From: Clostridia bacterium
GTDB taxonomy: Bacteria; Bacillota; Clostridia; Lachnospirales; Lachnospiraceae
Length of the DNA: 64,000 bases
Assembly (NCBI GenBank): GCA_003249225.1
Contig: QKJQ01000036.1
Location: 1-64,000, forward strand
Direction of reading: 5' to 3'
Within the stretch, counting starts at the first letter, position 1; each line of letters starts with the position of its first letter. Below, in pieces: positions 8,943 through 17,512 of the stretch. A model generated the notes under the pieces. It was given only the letters and a program-made list of their open reading frames with translations, had not been told where the DNA came from and searched no databases. The position numbers were made by a program, and so were the translations under genes.

Positions 8943-9665
8943 ATGAAGATAAACATTATAATCTATCATAAGGATAATTCCTTAGCTGACGAGTTGCAGA
9001 GGTTTACGGCTTCGGTATTATTCAATGCCAACTTTAGTGCTACAATAAAGACCTATCTTTATGCAGAGCAGATAAAAATCGGGATGTTGGAGATTGGGAA
9101 AAACACAGATATACTTATAGCACAAGCAGATGATGAAGGGTATGGATTAGGTAATGCACTGCGAAGTATTAACAGCAGTTTTGTTATTCTCTATATAGCA
9201 GAGGATCTCAAGAATGTTTTGTCAGCATTCCGGTCTATGCCAATGGCGTATGTCTTGCGAAGTGATGAAAAAAAATCTCTCGCACTTGCAATCCTTCGGG
9301 CATCACAATGGGTAATGAGAACTAAAAAAATATTTCAGTATGAATCTCGAACACAGCTTTTGCAGATTACCTATAATGAAATACTATATTTTGAAAGTGA
9401 ATACAGAGTTGTTCACATACACAAGCTGAACGGCAGCAGGGAAACAATAAATTACAAGCTGGATGACCTTCAAAAAGATGTACCTGCGGATACATTCTGC
9501 AGGTGTCATAAAAGCTATCTGGTAAACAGAAATTATATTAAAAAAATTAATAAGTCCGACAAAACAATTGAGCTGCAGACTGGGGTCACGATTTATATAA
9601 GTAAAGCAATGTATCCAGGTTTTCTGAGATTAATAAGCGGAGGGGAATGGATTGAATTTGTATAA
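8943..9665 (+). CDS. LytTR-type DNA-binding regulator with degenerate receiver
   Basis: This 240-aa protein has a C-terminal LytTR domain (about 135-235): ILYFESEYRVVHIH in the first strands and FCRCHKSYLVNRNYIKKI in the conserved core. That fold binds direct repeats in promoters. The N-terminal ~120 residues fold like a response-regulator receiver, but the phospho-acceptor Asp is missing: the strand reads DILIAQAD, with Gln at the Asp position. Control by an aspartate kinase is therefore unlikely. No histidine kinase is nearby. It leads the second half of the accessory block, is preceded by a GGGGG ribosome site, and its stop is overlapped by the next gene. It is probably the local regulator of this block. 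Confidence 0.85.
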   Translation: MKINIIIYHKDNSLADELQRFTASVLFNANFSATIKTYLYAEQIKIGMLEIGKNTDILIAQADDEGYGLGNALRSINSSFVILYIAEDLKNVLSAFRSMPMAYVLRSDEKKSLALAILRASQWVMRTKKIFQYESRTQLLQITYNEILYFESEYRVVHIHKLNGSRETINYKLDDLQKDVPADTFCRCHKSYLVNRNYIKKINKSDKTIELQTGVTIYISKAMYPGFLRLISGGEWIEFV

Positions 9666-10299
9666 GTTTTTTGAAGCAGGTGAGATTGATGAGTCAGACA
9701 GTCAAAAGCTTGAAGTCTTTATTCCGGACAAAGAGCAAATAGCGAAGGTGAAGGCTGAAATCCTGGAGAGCGATGATAATGGCGAGGCACGGGCATATTT
9801 CATAGAAATCAACGAAAAGAATGAAAACGAATTAGTGGAAAATGAAGTGATGGAAACGAAAATACCATGGCCATGGAGTTTGGATAAAACGGAGGCAGCA
9901 TGTTTTTCCATAGAAGATCTAATGAAAGATATTGCCGGATATTCATGGATGGAAGCGGACATCGTAAATAGTTTTAGTCTTTGTGACCTTGTGGAACTGC
10001 TTGAAAGGAAATGTTTTGTTCAGGTATCACATCTGGAAATATCAAACATTGAGAGTTGTATAGGCGAAGGCGGTAAAATTCTGGCACTTGTGCCGGAACG
10101 TGAATGGTGTATCATTACAAATAGTGAAATACCGGAATGCTTTGGAATATCAGGTATGAGAGCCATTGAAATAACGATGGACGAATCCAGAAATATCAGT
10201 GCTGCGGATCACATGATAAAAGAAGGAAGGAATATAAGGCTGTCTTCTGAACAGCTAAACTGGTTAGAAGATTCCTGGATACTGGAGGTGTATAAGTAG
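9652..10299 (+). CDS. Protein of unknown function, 215 aa
   Basis: No family recognised. The start is a TTG, 6 bases after a strong GGAGGGG and overlapping the LytTR gene by 14 bases, so translation is coupled. The protein is acidic and soluble, with no signal or membrane segment. The middle part (about 105-170) reads as alternating helix and strand with an IGEGGK turn and ends in EREWCII. This distantly recalls the layout of the papain-like protein at 15189, but no catalytic Cys/His pair is obvious. Position and spacing make it part of the accessory operon. Confidence 0.7.
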   Translation: MNLYKFFEAGEIDESDSQKLEVFIPDKEQIAKVKAEILESDDNGEARAYFIEINEKNENELVENEVMETKIPWPWSLDKTEAACFSIEDLMKDIAGYSWMEADIVNSFSLCDLVELLERKCFVQVSHLEISNIESCIGEGGKILALVPEREWCIITNSEIPECFGISGMRAIEITMDESRNISAADHMIKEGRNIRLSSEQLNWLEDSWILEVYK

Positions 10300-10764
10300 A
10301 TGAGCGAGTTGCTGTCGTGGATAATTTCGGTCAGATACGGACGAAGCCTATGTATGATGGTACCGTTTCATGCAATTATGGGATTCCCGTTTCCTGTAAC
10401 AATGAACTATCTGCTCTTCCCTTTTTTTGAAGAGGTGCTGGGCGCAGCAGACGGAAATACAATGTACAGACCGACTGCATTTGTCGTTATTGAGTATCCG
10501 GGAAAAAGAATAATTGCATATAGCAGAAGGAATATACCAGAGAACATGGATTTCGCCCAGTTTATGAGTTTTCAAAAAACGAAACAAATAAATATTGATC
10601 GATACATGGAGTGCCTGCAGGATTATGTTCTGGGAATTACGAATAGAAGTAAACTGGAGATTTCTCTGCAAACAGAATTTGGTACGACACTATGTGAATG
10701 CTACAGACAAATGTTGGAGATTGCCGGAAACCTTATAAAACAAACAGAGAAAGAGGATGTGTAG
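10300..10764 (+). CDS. Protein of unknown function, 154 aa
   Basis: No family recognised. The ATG abuts the stop codon of the previous gene, with CTGGAGG about 12 bases upstream, so the two are certainly co-translated. The N-terminal 50 residues are hydrophobic and aromatic-rich (VPFHAIMGFPFPVTMNY), more like a buried core than a true membrane helix. The C-terminal third is charged and helical. The small size and tight coupling suggest it works in a complex with one of its neighbours. Confidence 0.7.
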   Translation: MSELLSWIISVRYGRSLCMMVPFHAIMGFPFPVTMNYLLFPFFEEVLGAADGNTMYRPTAFVVIEYPGKRIIAYSRRNIPENMDFAQFMSFQKTKQINIDRYMECLQDYVLGITNRSKLEISLQTEFGTTLCECYRQMLEIAGNLIKQTEKEDV

Positions 10765-10765
10765 G

Positions 10766-11689
10766 ATGAAAAACATACAGATTTTTTCAAATCCTTATGC
10801 AATGTATAAGACTGTAAAAACAGAATTGATGATAAATGACAGAGTATTGACAGAACCATCAAGTAAGTTAATGAAGTATGTTGTCCAGCAGGAGATGTCT
10901 GTCTGGCTGTATCCTTATCATAAAGGTTTGCTCTACTGGAAGGGTTTATTACGAGAACTTGTTGATGAATTAGGAGACGATGAAATAACATTTCATTTCT
11001 ATGGAAGAGAATATGAATTTTTAGAATTTGAAAAAATTTCATATCTGCACATGGAAGAAATGAAGGAAGAAGGAACAGAAATACAGCTAAAAATATTCCA
11101 TCATGATAAATGGAATTCCAAACTCTGCATAAAAGAGCTCTTATCGTGCCTGAATAGCCTAAAAAAGCATGTAATCACAACAAGAGATGAATTAAAGGAA
11201 GTGTCATGGATGGAAGAGCAGCTCTGTACTATGCCTGTAAAGCAATGCGATCAAAAAGAGATCAGCGATGAAAATAAATTATTACGAGATAGAAGAGTAA
11301 GAAGTGATGAGAGCTTATTTTTATGCATATTTCCTGATGCAGAAGAGACAGTCGAAAATCAGTTTATATTCATTGATGATGCAATAAAAGATAATCAGAA
11401 CTGTGAATATATAACAATCTGCTATGTCCTCGATAAACTGTCACGGAAGAATGACTTTCTTGATAGAATGAAAGCAAAATATGAGAGCAGAGAAAGAATG
11501 TTTTACTACGTTGCAGAAACGTATGAGGAAATAGGTGATATACTATGGAACCTTTACGATCAGGTTACAATGCCATTTATAATTCCAACATGCAAAAAAA
11601 GAATTGTAGAATTCATTGAATCAAAATCAGAGTATTCCAATAATTCATATGTATTACAGATATTGGATGAGCTGGATTGCATCGGGTAA
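10766..11689 (+). CDS. Protein of unknown function, 307 aa
   Basis: No family recognised. An in-frame ATG at 10757 exists, but it touches the AAAGAGG site; the ATG at 10766 has proper spacing and sits 1 base after the upstream stop. The protein is soluble and mixed alpha/beta. The N-terminal half contains a YGREYEFLEFEK strand pair. The C-terminal half (about 190-307) has a compact order, FIDDAIKD, ITICYVLDKL, YYVAETYEEIGD, like a Rossmann-type or effector-binding fold. No catalytic signature is visible. It is the last tightly packed gene before a 105-base gap and the large ATPase gene. Confidence 0.7.
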   Translation: MKNIQIFSNPYAMYKTVKTELMINDRVLTEPSSKLMKYVVQQEMSVWLYPYHKGLLYWKGLLRELVDELGDDEITFHFYGREYEFLEFEKISYLHMEEMKEEGTEIQLKIFHHDKWNSKLCIKELLSCLNSLKKHVITTRDELKEVSWMEEQLCTMPVKQCDQKEISDENKLLRDRRVRSDESLFLCIFPDAEETVENQFIFIDDAIKDNQNCEYITICYVLDKLSRKNDFLDRMKAKYESRERMFYYVAETYEEIGDILWNLYDQVTMPFIIPTCKKRIVEFIESKSEYSNNSYVLQILDELDCIG

Positions 11690-11794
11690 TTCAAAGCTTA
11701 GATGTACTTAGGCGCACATGGCTGACACGGAATATGTCGATAGTAAATAGTTTAAACAAAAGAGACTGCACAAAATTAAAATGGAGGCTATCTT

Positions 11795-14700
11795 ATGGAT
11801 GAAATAGTAAATCCGGAACAAAGCTTATTGACGGCAGCAAAACAAATTCCGGAAGGAGCATTTTTATCGCAGGACCTTGAACAGGCATTAAGTTTATCTG
11901 ATACGGTTGTCAGAATGAAATACCTGGCGAGCCTTGGTCAAGCGGATATTATACCTTATGATAACAGAAACGCAGCACAACCGGCTGAGTGCGTGAAACT
12001 GATTCATATTACGTGTATTACATATGATTCTGAAAAAGATATTGCAGATAAGCTTGCCGGCGTTTTTAGTTCAATCTCAGAATATGATTCTACAGCGGTT
12101 TTTATAGTAAAACACGATGGTGAAAAAACAGATATTTATATGGGTACGGCCAATGATAATCCTGAAGCGGTCAATACGTCATTTCAAACGTTAAAGCGCG
12201 CAGTCAATGGATATTTTCCGGGCTGCAGTATGACAACATTATTCACAAGGCATAACGAGGCATTGCTTAATGAACTCATACAGAACGATACTATGACAAT
12301 TGCATCAGTCTCTGCGGTAGGAGGCGCTCAGGATAGTAAAGGAACCGGTGCATATATACAGGGTATTGAAAAACTGGTAGATGGAATGCGCGGTCATCCC
12401 TTCTATATGATTGTGCTTGCGTCTGCACTTGCGAAAGAGACCATTGTAAATCTGTGCAATGGTTATGAGAATTTATATACTCAATTGGCTCCTTTCAGTA
12501 AAATACAACAGACCATATCGGATTCTGATGCAAACGGTAATGCCATAACTACAGGAACTGCCACTACGGATACGAAATCAAGAACAACCGGGAAAAGTCA
12601 GGCAAGCAGTTATAATGAAGGACATACGGTTACTTCATCAAGATCTCAGGAGGAAGAAAATGAAAAACTGAGAAAAATAGATGTCATATCACAAATCACA
12701 TCCGTTGCCAGCCTTCTGTCATTGGGTGGAAAGGCATCTCTTGCTACCGGGCTGTGGCAGGGAAGTATCATGGGAAACAGTGTCAGCAGAACCATTCAGA
12801 GCGTATTCGATATCAAGCCGGTTCAGGTTTCTGAATCAAACAGTGATAATTTTGGAAAAAGTGACAGTGAATCAACACATGAAGAGCAAAGTGATTCTGC
12901 AAGTGTTACCAATTCATCTGGTGAGACGCAGAGCAGCACACATACAGCAGGGATGAGCACCCAGTATACTTATGAAAACAGAACAATCGGAAGTATACTT
13001 TCTGCAATTGATGAGAACATAAGCCGGTTGAACCTTTGCGAAGGAACCGGAGCTTTTCAATGTGCTGCATACATTTTTGCAGGCGATACTGCTACAGCAC
13101 GGATGGGTGCCAACATGTACAGAGCCTTACTGAGTCAGTCCTCGGTGTCAACGATATCTCATATTAATATGTGGAATGATAAAGAGAATACACAGGCATT
13201 ATGTGATTATCTGCAAAGAATGAAACATCCGTTGTTTTCCTTCAGGAATGGGATATATGGTGTGACAGCGGCTACCATTTCATCATCAAATGAACTATCA
13301 CAGCACTTCATCTGGCCAAGAAAATCAATTCCCGGACTGATGGTCGACAGACATGCTGAATTTGCCAGAGATGTAATAACAAAAAGAAAAAATGACTCGG
13401 CTGCAGTTCGCGTGGGAAGTATCATGCATATGGGAAATGTTGAGAAATGCGAGGTTTTATTAAACCTGGAAGAATGCAGCAAGCATTTATTTATATCGGG
13501 TACTACCGGGAGCGGAAAGTCAAATTTTTGTTACAGGCTTTTGTCGGTACTTCGGGAGCATGCCATTAATTTTTTGGTGATTGAGCCGGCAAAAGGTGAG
13601 TATATCAATGTGTTTGGAGGAAGAAGTGATGTAAATGTTTTTGGGACCAATAAAAGGCAATGTGACATCTTATCGATTAATCCTTTTTCGTTTCCGAAAG
13701 AAATTCATATACTTGAGCATATGGATCGTATTATCGAAGTCTTTAATGCAAGCTGGCCAATGTATGCAGCTATGCCGGCCATTCTGAAGGAGTCGATAGA
13801 GAAAGCCTATGAGAATTACGGCTGGAATCTGGAAGAGAGCTTTTGTATTCAGGACCCCCCAAAATTTCCAACTTTTGCTGACCTTTTAACAACACTGCCG
13901 GAGATATTAAAACAAACGGAATATTCAAAAGAAGTTCAGGGGAATTATATCGGGTCTCTTGTAACAAGAGTAAAATCAATGACAAATGGAATATGCGGAC
14001 AAATATTCTGTTCAAAAGAAACACCATCAGTAAAATTATACAATGATAATGCAATTGTTGATATCAGCAGAATAGGATCTTCGGAAACAAAATCACTGAT
14101 TATGGGATTGCTGGTTATTAAGCTGCAAGAGCACCGGCAGTGCGAAAAAGAAGGAATGAATCAGAAGTTAAAACACGTAACCTTGCTGGAAGAAGCACAT
14201 CATCTTCTAAGAGCAACCTCGATGAATCAATCCATGGAAGGAAGCAATTTAAGAGGAATGTCTGTTGAGATATTAACCAATGCCATAGCAGAAATGCGTA
14301 CCTATGGTGAAAGTTTTATCATCGCTGACCAGTCTCCTACAATCATGGATCAGTCGGTTGTCCGAAATACAAGTACAAAAGTAATTTTCAGGCTTCCTGA
14401 AGAGAATGACAGACAGATAGTTGGAAAAGCGATTTCTTTGCATCAGGATCAGATCGATGAGATTGCACGTCTGGATACAGGGGTTGCGGTTATCTGTCAG
14501 AGCAGCTGGACGAATCCCGTACTGTGTAAGATCGACTATTTTGATCCAGCAAACTACAGACCCATGATCTACGAATCACCGCAGGAGGATCGTAGTCAGA
14601 TTTTTGAAGTCAGAGGTCGTATTATGGAGCTGGTCATGTCAAACAGAACCGGAAAGAATGTCGATATTATCAGTAAAGTTTCAGAATATACGGCATTATT

Positions 14701-15043
14701 ATCAAACAGTAAAAATTTCGTCGATAAAGAGCTCTTAACTGTCCTCAGTGAATTTAAGACAGAAAATAAGTTGAAAATGTGGTCTGATTTTAGTTTACAG
14801 TGTCAATGGACAGATAGGATAATAAAAGGGGAGCTTTTATTTACCGAAGAATTAATAACAGCGCAGGAGTGGCATAAAAAAGGAGTAAAGCATATCTCAT
14901 CAATATGCATGCCCGATGATGAAACGATCAAAGCAATGCTAAGCATGTTATTAATGAAAAGAGGAAGTAATAAAAGTGTGCATCAGTTTTATTTCAAGTG
15001 GTATGCATATAGTAAAGAGCTAAAAATGCAGTCTGAAGGGTGA
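11795..15043 (+). CDS. HerA/FtsK-like ATPase with Ser/Thr-rich N-terminal region
   Basis: This 1082-aa protein has a HerA/VirB4-type P-loop ATPase domain (DUF87-like) in its second half: Walker A GTTGSGKS at 569-576, Walker B VTLLEEAHHLL near 795-804, and a downstream SFIIADQSP and STKVIFRLPEENDRQ sensor/finger region up to about 905. Such ATPases form hexameric rings that move DNA or protein. The first ~230 residues are an unknown domain. Two Ser/Thr/Gln-rich low-complexity stretches (about 240-290 and 340-395) flank a Gly/Ala/Leu-rich segment (about 298-325) that could touch a membrane. The C-terminal ~120 residues are helical. Substrate unknown. HerA proteins occur in conjugation, DNA repair and several anti-phage systems. 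The dynamin-like and protease neighbours favour a conflict or secretion role, by inference. Confidence 0.85.
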   Translation: MDEIVNPEQSLLTAAKQIPEGAFLSQDLEQALSLSDTVVRMKYLASLGQADIIPYDNRNAAQPAECVKLIHITCITYDSEKDIADKLAGVFSSISEYDSTAVFIVKHDGEKTDIYMGTANDNPEAVNTSFQTLKRAVNGYFPGCSMTTLFTRHNEALLNELIQNDTMTIASVSAVGGAQDSKGTGAYIQGIEKLVDGMRGHPFYMIVLASALAKETIVNLCNGYENLYTQLAPFSKIQQTISDSDANGNAITTGTATTDTKSRTTGKSQASSYNEGHTVTSSRSQEEENEKLRKIDVISQITSVASLLSLGGKASLATGLWQGSIMGNSVSRTIQSVFDIKPVQVSESNSDNFGKSDSESTHEEQSDSASVTNSSGETQSSTHTAGMSTQYTYENRTIGSILSAIDENISRLNLCEGTGAFQCAAYIFAGDTATARMGANMYRALLSQSSVSTISHINMWNDKENTQALCDYLQRMKHPLFSFRNGIYGVTAATISSSNELSQHFIWPRKSIPGLMVDRHAEFARDVITKRKNDSAAVRVGSIMHMGNVEKCEVLLNLEECSKHLFISGTTGSGKSNFCYRLLSVLREHAINFLVIEPAKGEYINVFGGRSDVNVFGTNKRQCDILSINPFSFPKEIHILEHMDRIIEVFNASWPMYAAMPAILKESIEKAYENYGWNLEESFCIQDPPKFPTFADLLTTLPEILKQTEYSKEVQGNYIGSLVTRVKSMTNGICGQIFCSKETPSVKLYNDNAIVDISRIGSSETKSLIMGLLVIKLQEHRQCEKEGMNQKLKHVTLLEEAHHLLRATSMNQSMEGSNLRGMSVEILTNAIAEMRTYGESFIIADQSPTIMDQSVVRNTSTKVIFRLPEENDRQIVGKAISLHQDQIDEIARLDTGVAVICQSSWTNPVLCKIDYFDPANYRPMIYESPQEDRSQIFEVRGRIMELVMSNRTGKNVDIISKVSEYTALLSNSKNFVDKELLTVLSEFKTENKLKMWSDFSLQCQWTDRIIKGELLFTEELITAQEWHKKGVKHISSICMPDDETIKAMLSMLLMKRGSNKSVHQFYFKWYAYSKELKMQSEG

Positions 15044-15188
15044 TAAATGAGTCAAATCGTAAAATATAAAAATCTGATATTATAATAAGGAAGTCAAAGT
15101 CAAATTGTCATCGTGTTCATGCTAGCATGAAAAAGGATACGATTGGGTCCCTAACAGCATATGAATATAGAAGATTAAGGAGGAAAAC
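15044..15188. promoter_or_regulatory. Spacer with a perfect 14-bp palindrome before the peptidase gene
   Basis: The perfect palindrome TCATGCTAGCATGA lies at 15117-15130, about 60 bases before the peptidase start, in a 145-base gap. It is a plausible operator for a dimeric regulator or a separate promoter for the last genes. No clear -35/-10 pair was found. Confidence 0.35.
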
Positions 15189-15929
15189 ATGGATATTTTT
15201 GATGATTTCGAAGAAAAGTATGACATACCAAACAAAATAGAATCAGAAGCGCTCGATGAAGAAAGAATGAGAATTATTGATCTGCAGCCCCAGATAAGGA
15301 CTGACATTCCAAATGAAGGAGAAGTTATGGTGTCCGGAAATCCCTACGAAGCGGCAGCAGTTGTTGACTGGGAACAAGGAGATAATATTTATAATGTAGG
15401 AGGAAACTGTACCCTGGTAAGTACATCCAATGTGCTTAGTCTATGTGGTATTGAAGCGGATGAAGATGCCGTTACAGGCTATGCCCTGGATAATGGGCTT
15501 TGTGAATACAGCATTTTCAACGCACCAGAGAATAATGGGGGGGCAGATGATGAACAGATATTGCAGATACTTCAGCATTATGGAGTTGAAGCGCATTCCT
15601 ATTCAGCAGCTTCACCAGAAGGCAGTTACGAAGCTATTGCCCAGTACATTGAAACAAATCATGGCGTGGAAATGGGCGTGAATGCCGGATATCTATGGAA
15701 TTCTGCAGACGCACTTGGTAATGGTTATGTAAATCATCAGGTAACGGTAACGGGATCCGTTCGGGATGCTGCGACAGGAGAAGTCACAGGTTTTATGATT
15801 TGTGACAGTGGCAGAGGTTTAGAGACAGACGCGTGCAGATACATTTCTACGGAAGAACTGGATTATTCTTACCTGCATGCAGGGAATGCATCTGTAATTG
15901 TTACGGCAGAACCGATCAGAGAAGCATAA
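15189..15929 (+). CDS. Papain/C39-like cysteine peptidase
   Basis: This 246-aa protein has the layout of bacterial papain-like or C39-type cysteine proteases: nucleophile in VGGNCTLVSTSN (Cys74) at a helix start, catalytic His in NHQVTVTG (His183), and an acidic residue after the next strand in ICDSGRG (Asp206). The first ~50 residues are highly acidic and may be a pro-segment or docking peptide; there is no secretion signal. The ribosome site AAGGAGG lies 5 bases before the ATG. It follows the large ATPase gene by 145 bases. C39 domains usually cut after GG in leader peptides, but no such leader is seen in the window. The assignment rests on motif order and spacing, not on a search. Confidence 0.72.
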   Translation: MDIFDDFEEKYDIPNKIESEALDEERMRIIDLQPQIRTDIPNEGEVMVSGNPYEAAAVVDWEQGDNIYNVGGNCTLVSTSNVLSLCGIEADEDAVTGYALDNGLCEYSIFNAPENNGGADDEQILQILQHYGVEAHSYSAASPEGSYEAIAQYIETNHGVEMGVNAGYLWNSADALGNGYVNHQVTVTGSVRDAATGEVTGFMICDSGRGLETDACRYISTEELDYSYLHAGNASVIVTAEPIREA

Positions 15930-15956
15930 TCATGAACCATGAAAGGAGGTTTTTAT

Positions 15957-16526
15957 ATGAAGACATGTAGTGAAATTGTAAATAAACTTATGAAGGAAAT
16001 AAAATTTTTTGACTGGAAGACGAATGCTCTTTCCTTCTTTATACCAGAAAAAATAGGGGATGTTATTCTGGAAAATGCTTTTGTATACACCAGCAACCCA
16101 CATACAGAAAAAACAAGACCCTATGCCAGAATCAGTGTAATATCCGAATATGGACAGTTAGTTTCATTTCAGAACTGCTATCTGTATGATTTTATTGATA
16201 CTCAAAAATATCCATTTGAGAAAAAGATCAATTATCATGTCCCTGTAGCGCTGACGGTAAAAGAGCAGATGAGTATGATACAGAAGTTTAGTGAAGTGTA
16301 TGGCAAACTGCGTGAATTCGCTTTTCATTCAGAGATTAGTAAAGAGGAAGAAACTATCATAAAGGAGTATTCTGTTTTATTTACCAAAATAATACCGAAA
16401 GATCTGTACGTATACTATTATGCGTTATCACCGCAGTTCTTTTGTTGGATGAAGCAATGCAGCAGTGAAATGAACCTGTTGGATTTATGTATAATCTGTA
16501 AGGAGGAAAACGATGATCGAAGTTAA
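15957..16526 (+). CDS. Protein of unknown function, 189 aa
   Basis: No family recognised. The start is set at 15957, since the upstream in-frame ATG (15939) contains the AAGGAGG site. The protein is soluble, with a beta-rich first half (strands such as GDVILENAFVYT and ARISVISEYGQLVSF) and a helical second half. The 3' end overlaps the next gene by 14 bases, so both are co-translated. It lies just after the peptidase and could be its substrate, adaptor or inhibitor; this is inference from position only. Confidence 0.68.
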   Translation: MKTCSEIVNKLMKEIKFFDWKTNALSFFIPEKIGDVILENAFVYTSNPHTEKTRPYARISVISEYGQLVSFQNCYLYDFIDTQKYPFEKKINYHVPVALTVKEQMSMIQKFSEVYGKLREFAFHSEISKEEETIIKEYSVLFTKIIPKDLYVYYYALSPQFFCWMKQCSSEMNLLDLCIICKEENDDRS

Positions 16527-16830
16527 GATATTGATTGATGATTTTAATTATGAAGAAGCAGTGGATTTATACCTGCCCATTGCAGCACAAAAGCTGTCAG
16601 AAAGAGAAGATACAGGTGTTTTTTCAAAAATGGTAAGTAAGAACAGTGGTATCTCTACGAAAGTAGCCAAAGCCGCCCTCACAGTTCTGCCACAGGACAA
16701 AAAGGATGAAATAGCAGTTACTATAATTGAAAAATACAAGGATGAGCTGGCAGCAAACCTTGTAAAGTTCGCCGCAGAAAAAAATTTATCCTTTAAGCTT
16801 AAAGAAATGAAGGTATCCAATATAGACTGA
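16513..16830 (+). CDS. Protein of unknown function, 105 aa
   Basis: No family recognised. The ATG follows AGGAGG by 6 bases, inside the end of the preceding gene. The protein is almost wholly helical and charged, with a short beta start (MIEVKILIDDF) and several amphipathic helices (EEAVDLYLPIAAQKL, KDEIAVTIIEKYKDELAANL). The size and helix content would suit a small adaptor or an immunity-type partner. No membrane segment. Confidence 0.65.
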   Translation: MIEVKILIDDFNYEEAVDLYLPIAAQKLSEREDTGVFSKMVSKNSGISTKVAKAALTVLPQDKKDEIAVTIIEKYKDELAANLVKFAAEKNLSFKLKEMKVSNID

Positions 16831-16974
16831 ATGAAGTGAAAAAGCAAGCATAATAGTAAGCATACGAACTAGTAACCTGAGACATGAGAAGGAATCGCAC
16901 AGAATAAGTAAAAGGAAAACGTCTTGAAGAAATGAAGAGTCATGAAGTAAATTTATAAAACGGGAGCAGAGCCT

Positions 16975-17433
16975 ATGGTTATGTCATTTATAAAAAGTTT
17001 AGTAGAAAGAAAGTGTAGGGGAGATCAAAACCCCGGGCTTAATCATTATGTGACTTATGGGTGGCGAAGTACCTACGAATCACCGGAAATATATATTTCA
17101 ATTCCCGAATCTGGTTATAAAAAAGTAATCGTTGATAACGAAGGATTTTTTCGGGAATTCCCAGGAATTCTCAGAGGCGAGTGGACGAACCAACTCCGGG
17201 GCAACTATGATTTTGATGAGGGAAGAATAGGGTTTCGAACTGAATTCATTAGAAAGCAGGAAGGAGGATATCAATGCATTTGGGAAATCCAGCCGGACGG
17301 TATGTATTGGCGTGATCAGGACGGGTATGGAGGAAACAGTGACAGTGAAATTCTTCTAAAAGCAGACTTAAATGACAAAGGTGAATTTGAGAATGCCTTT
17401 TGCATCTATGAAATAGATGGGAGAAAGCAATAG
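16975..17433 (+). CDS. Protein of unknown function, 152 aa
   Basis: No family recognised. The ATG at 16975 is 8 bases after GGGAG; a second ATG at 16981 is also possible. The protein is beta-rich and aromatic (many Trp, Tyr and Gly; GWRSTYESPEIYISIPESG, GRIGFRTEFI, YQCIWEIQPDGMYWRDQDG), which suggests a small beta-sandwich or lipocalin-like barrel. No signal peptide. It is the last gene before the second copy of the flanking terminator and so marks the right end of the accessory block. Confidence 0.62.
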   Translation: MVMSFIKSLVERKCRGDQNPGLNHYVTYGWRSTYESPEIYISIPESGYKKVIVDNEGFFREFPGILRGEWTNQLRGNYDFDEGRIGFRTEFIRKQEGGYQCIWEIQPDGMYWRDQDGYGGNSDSEILLKADLNDKGEFENAFCIYEIDGRKQ

Positions 17434-17473
17434 ATCATGAGCATGGTATAATAACCTGATTCCTTCAGAGTTA

Positions 17474-17512
17474 GTCTCTAAACCTTTAGAAATAAGGGCT
17501 TAGAGATTTTTT
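17474..17512 (+). terminator. Terminator, near-identical copy of the tRNA-Cys terminator
   Basis: This 39-base stretch matches 412-450 at 37 of 39 positions. The substitution in the 3' arm breaks one stem pair, so this copy is slightly weaker, but the T-run is kept. It lies 40 bases after the last gene of the accessory block. It may simply terminate that gene, or mark duplication of an insertion target. Confidence 0.88.
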
